In this document: piece by piece, positions 63,326-64,000 of the stretch | Layout: every line of letters begins with the position of its first letter | How positions within the stretch are numbered: position 1 is the stretch's first letter | Assembly: GCF_000734895.2 (NCBI RefSeq) | Contig: NZ_CP011382.1 | Span: 5,372,700 to 5,436,699 of the forward strand | Direction: 5' to 3' | DNA length: 64,000 nucleotides | Source: Calothrix sp. 336/3 | GTDB lineage: Bacteria > Cyanobacteriota > Cyanobacteriia > Cyanobacteriales > Nostocaceae | Made by a program: the position numbers and the translations under genes | The notes under the pieces: model-generated | Seen by the model: only the letters and a program-made list of their open reading frames with translations | Told to the model about the DNA's origin: nothing | Database searches by the model: none

Positions 63326-63949
63326 ATGGCTCAAATTTTACATATTGATTCTAGCCCCCGTGGCGATCGCTCTTTTTCTCGCAAATTTTCCCATGAATTT
63401 CTAGCCGCGTGGAAAAATGCCCACCCTGATGATACCGTAACCTATCGTGACTTAGGAAGAAACCCTGTACCCCATGTTGATGAGTCTTGGATTGCTGCTG
63501 CATTTACTCCCCCTGACAGCAGAACTCCAGAATTAAATCAAGCAATATCTGTGTCTGATAGTTTGGTAGATGAGTTTGTGGCTGCCGATCGCTATGTTTT
63601 GGGTGTACCGATGTACAATCTGAATATTCCTTCAACTCTCAAAGCATACATTGACCAAATCGTCCGCGTTGGTAAAACTTTTGTGGTTTCTCCCGAGGGT
63701 GCTTACCAAGGTTTAGTCACTGGCAAGAAAATGTTGATTGTGACTGCTAGAGGTGGTAGTTTTACTCCTGGTAGTCCCACTGCTGCTTGGGATTTTCAGG
63801 AACCCTATTTAAGGGCTATATTTGGTTTTCTGGGAATTACCGATATTGATTTTATCCATGTAGAAAATTTGAGTGGTGGTGATGCTGCGCGTGCAGATTC
63901 TCTCGCAAACACAGAAGAAGCGATCGCCCACAAAATTGCTAGTTGGTAA
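63326..63949 (+). CDS. azoR: FMN-dependent NADH:quinone/azo reductase AzoR
   Basis: AzoR reduces quinones, azo dyes and other electrophiles with NADH and FMN. The 207-residue product has the flavodoxin-like fold with ILHIDSSPRGDRSFSRKFSH (phosphate loop), the conserved PMYNLNIPSTLKAYIDQIVR and KKMLIVTARGGSFTPG. Length and order fit. It is divergent from the HxlR regulator and probably induced under quinone or thiol stress. The window ends 51 bases after its stop. Confidence 0.94.
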   Translation: MAQILHIDSSPRGDRSFSRKFSHEFLAAWKNAHPDDTVTYRDLGRNPVPHVDESWIAAAFTPPDSRTPELNQAISVSDSLVDEFVAADRYVLGVPMYNLNIPSTLKAYIDQIVRVGKTFVVSPEGAYQGLVTGKKMLIVTARGGSFTPGSPTAAWDFQEPYLRAIFGFLGITDIDFIHVENLSGGDAARADSLANTEEAIAHKIASW

Positions 63950-64000
63950 GGGGTAAGTTTTTTACTTTCCCTGGGATTCTAAGCAGAAATTGCCCGTAAG

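Overview
The window looks like chromosome of a filamentous, probably heterocyst-forming (Nostocales) cyanobacterium. It carries psbO, cp12, a Cph1-type phytochrome with its Rcp regulator, a SigF-type sigma factor, a carotenoid oxygenase and a SigF/PsbO neighbourhood. The octamer GCGATCGC (HIP1) is scattered throughout genes and spacers, and the spacers are rich in short palindromes and heptanucleotide repeats. The order is inferred from these traits; species cannot be read from the sequence. No rRNA, CRISPR array, prophage or intact transposase gene was found.

Layout. 1-2.3 kb: a gene tail, a 1.3 kb gene-poor spacer, and ftsQ without ftsZ next to it. 2.9-9.6 kb: a two-gene NTPase module, a stand-alone P-loop ATPase followed by a 1672-residue TPR/STAND/WD40 protein with 14 WD40 repeats. 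9.7-17.4 kb: housekeeping and envelope genes (psbO, sigF, a proline-rich lipoprotein, a peptidoglycan-binding protein, Uma2 nuclease, small membrane protein, cutA, one CAU tRNA). 17.6-26.5 kb: LysM/M23 peptidase, trmL, DUF3177-like membrane protein, cp12, FIST protein, metallophosphoesterase, trmB. 26.5-30.4 kb: a three-gene phytochrome signalling operon. 31-36.5 kb: folate/biopterin-type transporter, carotenoid oxygenase, glutamate dehydrogenase, cobO. 36.8-39.4 kb: an accessory patch with a PD-(D/E)XK-like protein flanked by direct repeats, an unusual PspA/IM30-family protein and a MITE-like element. 39.4-51 kb: murD, glyS, a giant hybrid histidine kinase, a second MITE-like element, and ilvB with a zinc-ribbon tail. 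51-58 kb: methyltransferase, small Tat-type Rieske protein, Cys-containing exported protein, chrA, SLH-glycoside hydrolase, small hypotheticals. 58.2-60.1 kb: leuA with a leucine-rich upstream ORF and hairpin. 60.7-62.8 kb: tandem von Willebrand A proteins plus a partner-like coiled-coil protein, bracketed by related STRR repeats. 62.9-64 kb: divergent HxlR regulator and azoreductase.

Most interesting points. (1) The PspA/IM30 (ESCRT-III superfamily) protein at 38024-39127 has a roughly 115-residue glycine-rich hydrophobic insert between helix 0 and the coiled-coil core. (2) leuA is preceded by a 52-codon ORF with six Leu codons in its first 14, followed by an 11-bp stem, and its stop overlaps the leuA GTG start; this looks like an attenuation or coupling device. 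(3) The ATPase/STAND-WD40 pair resembles a signalling or conflict module. (4) The VWA-VWA-coiled-coil cassette has a duplicated short motif in its third protein, a candidate VWA ligand. (5) Seven copies of a 17-bp palindrome and two MITE-like elements show active small-repeat dynamics in the spacers.
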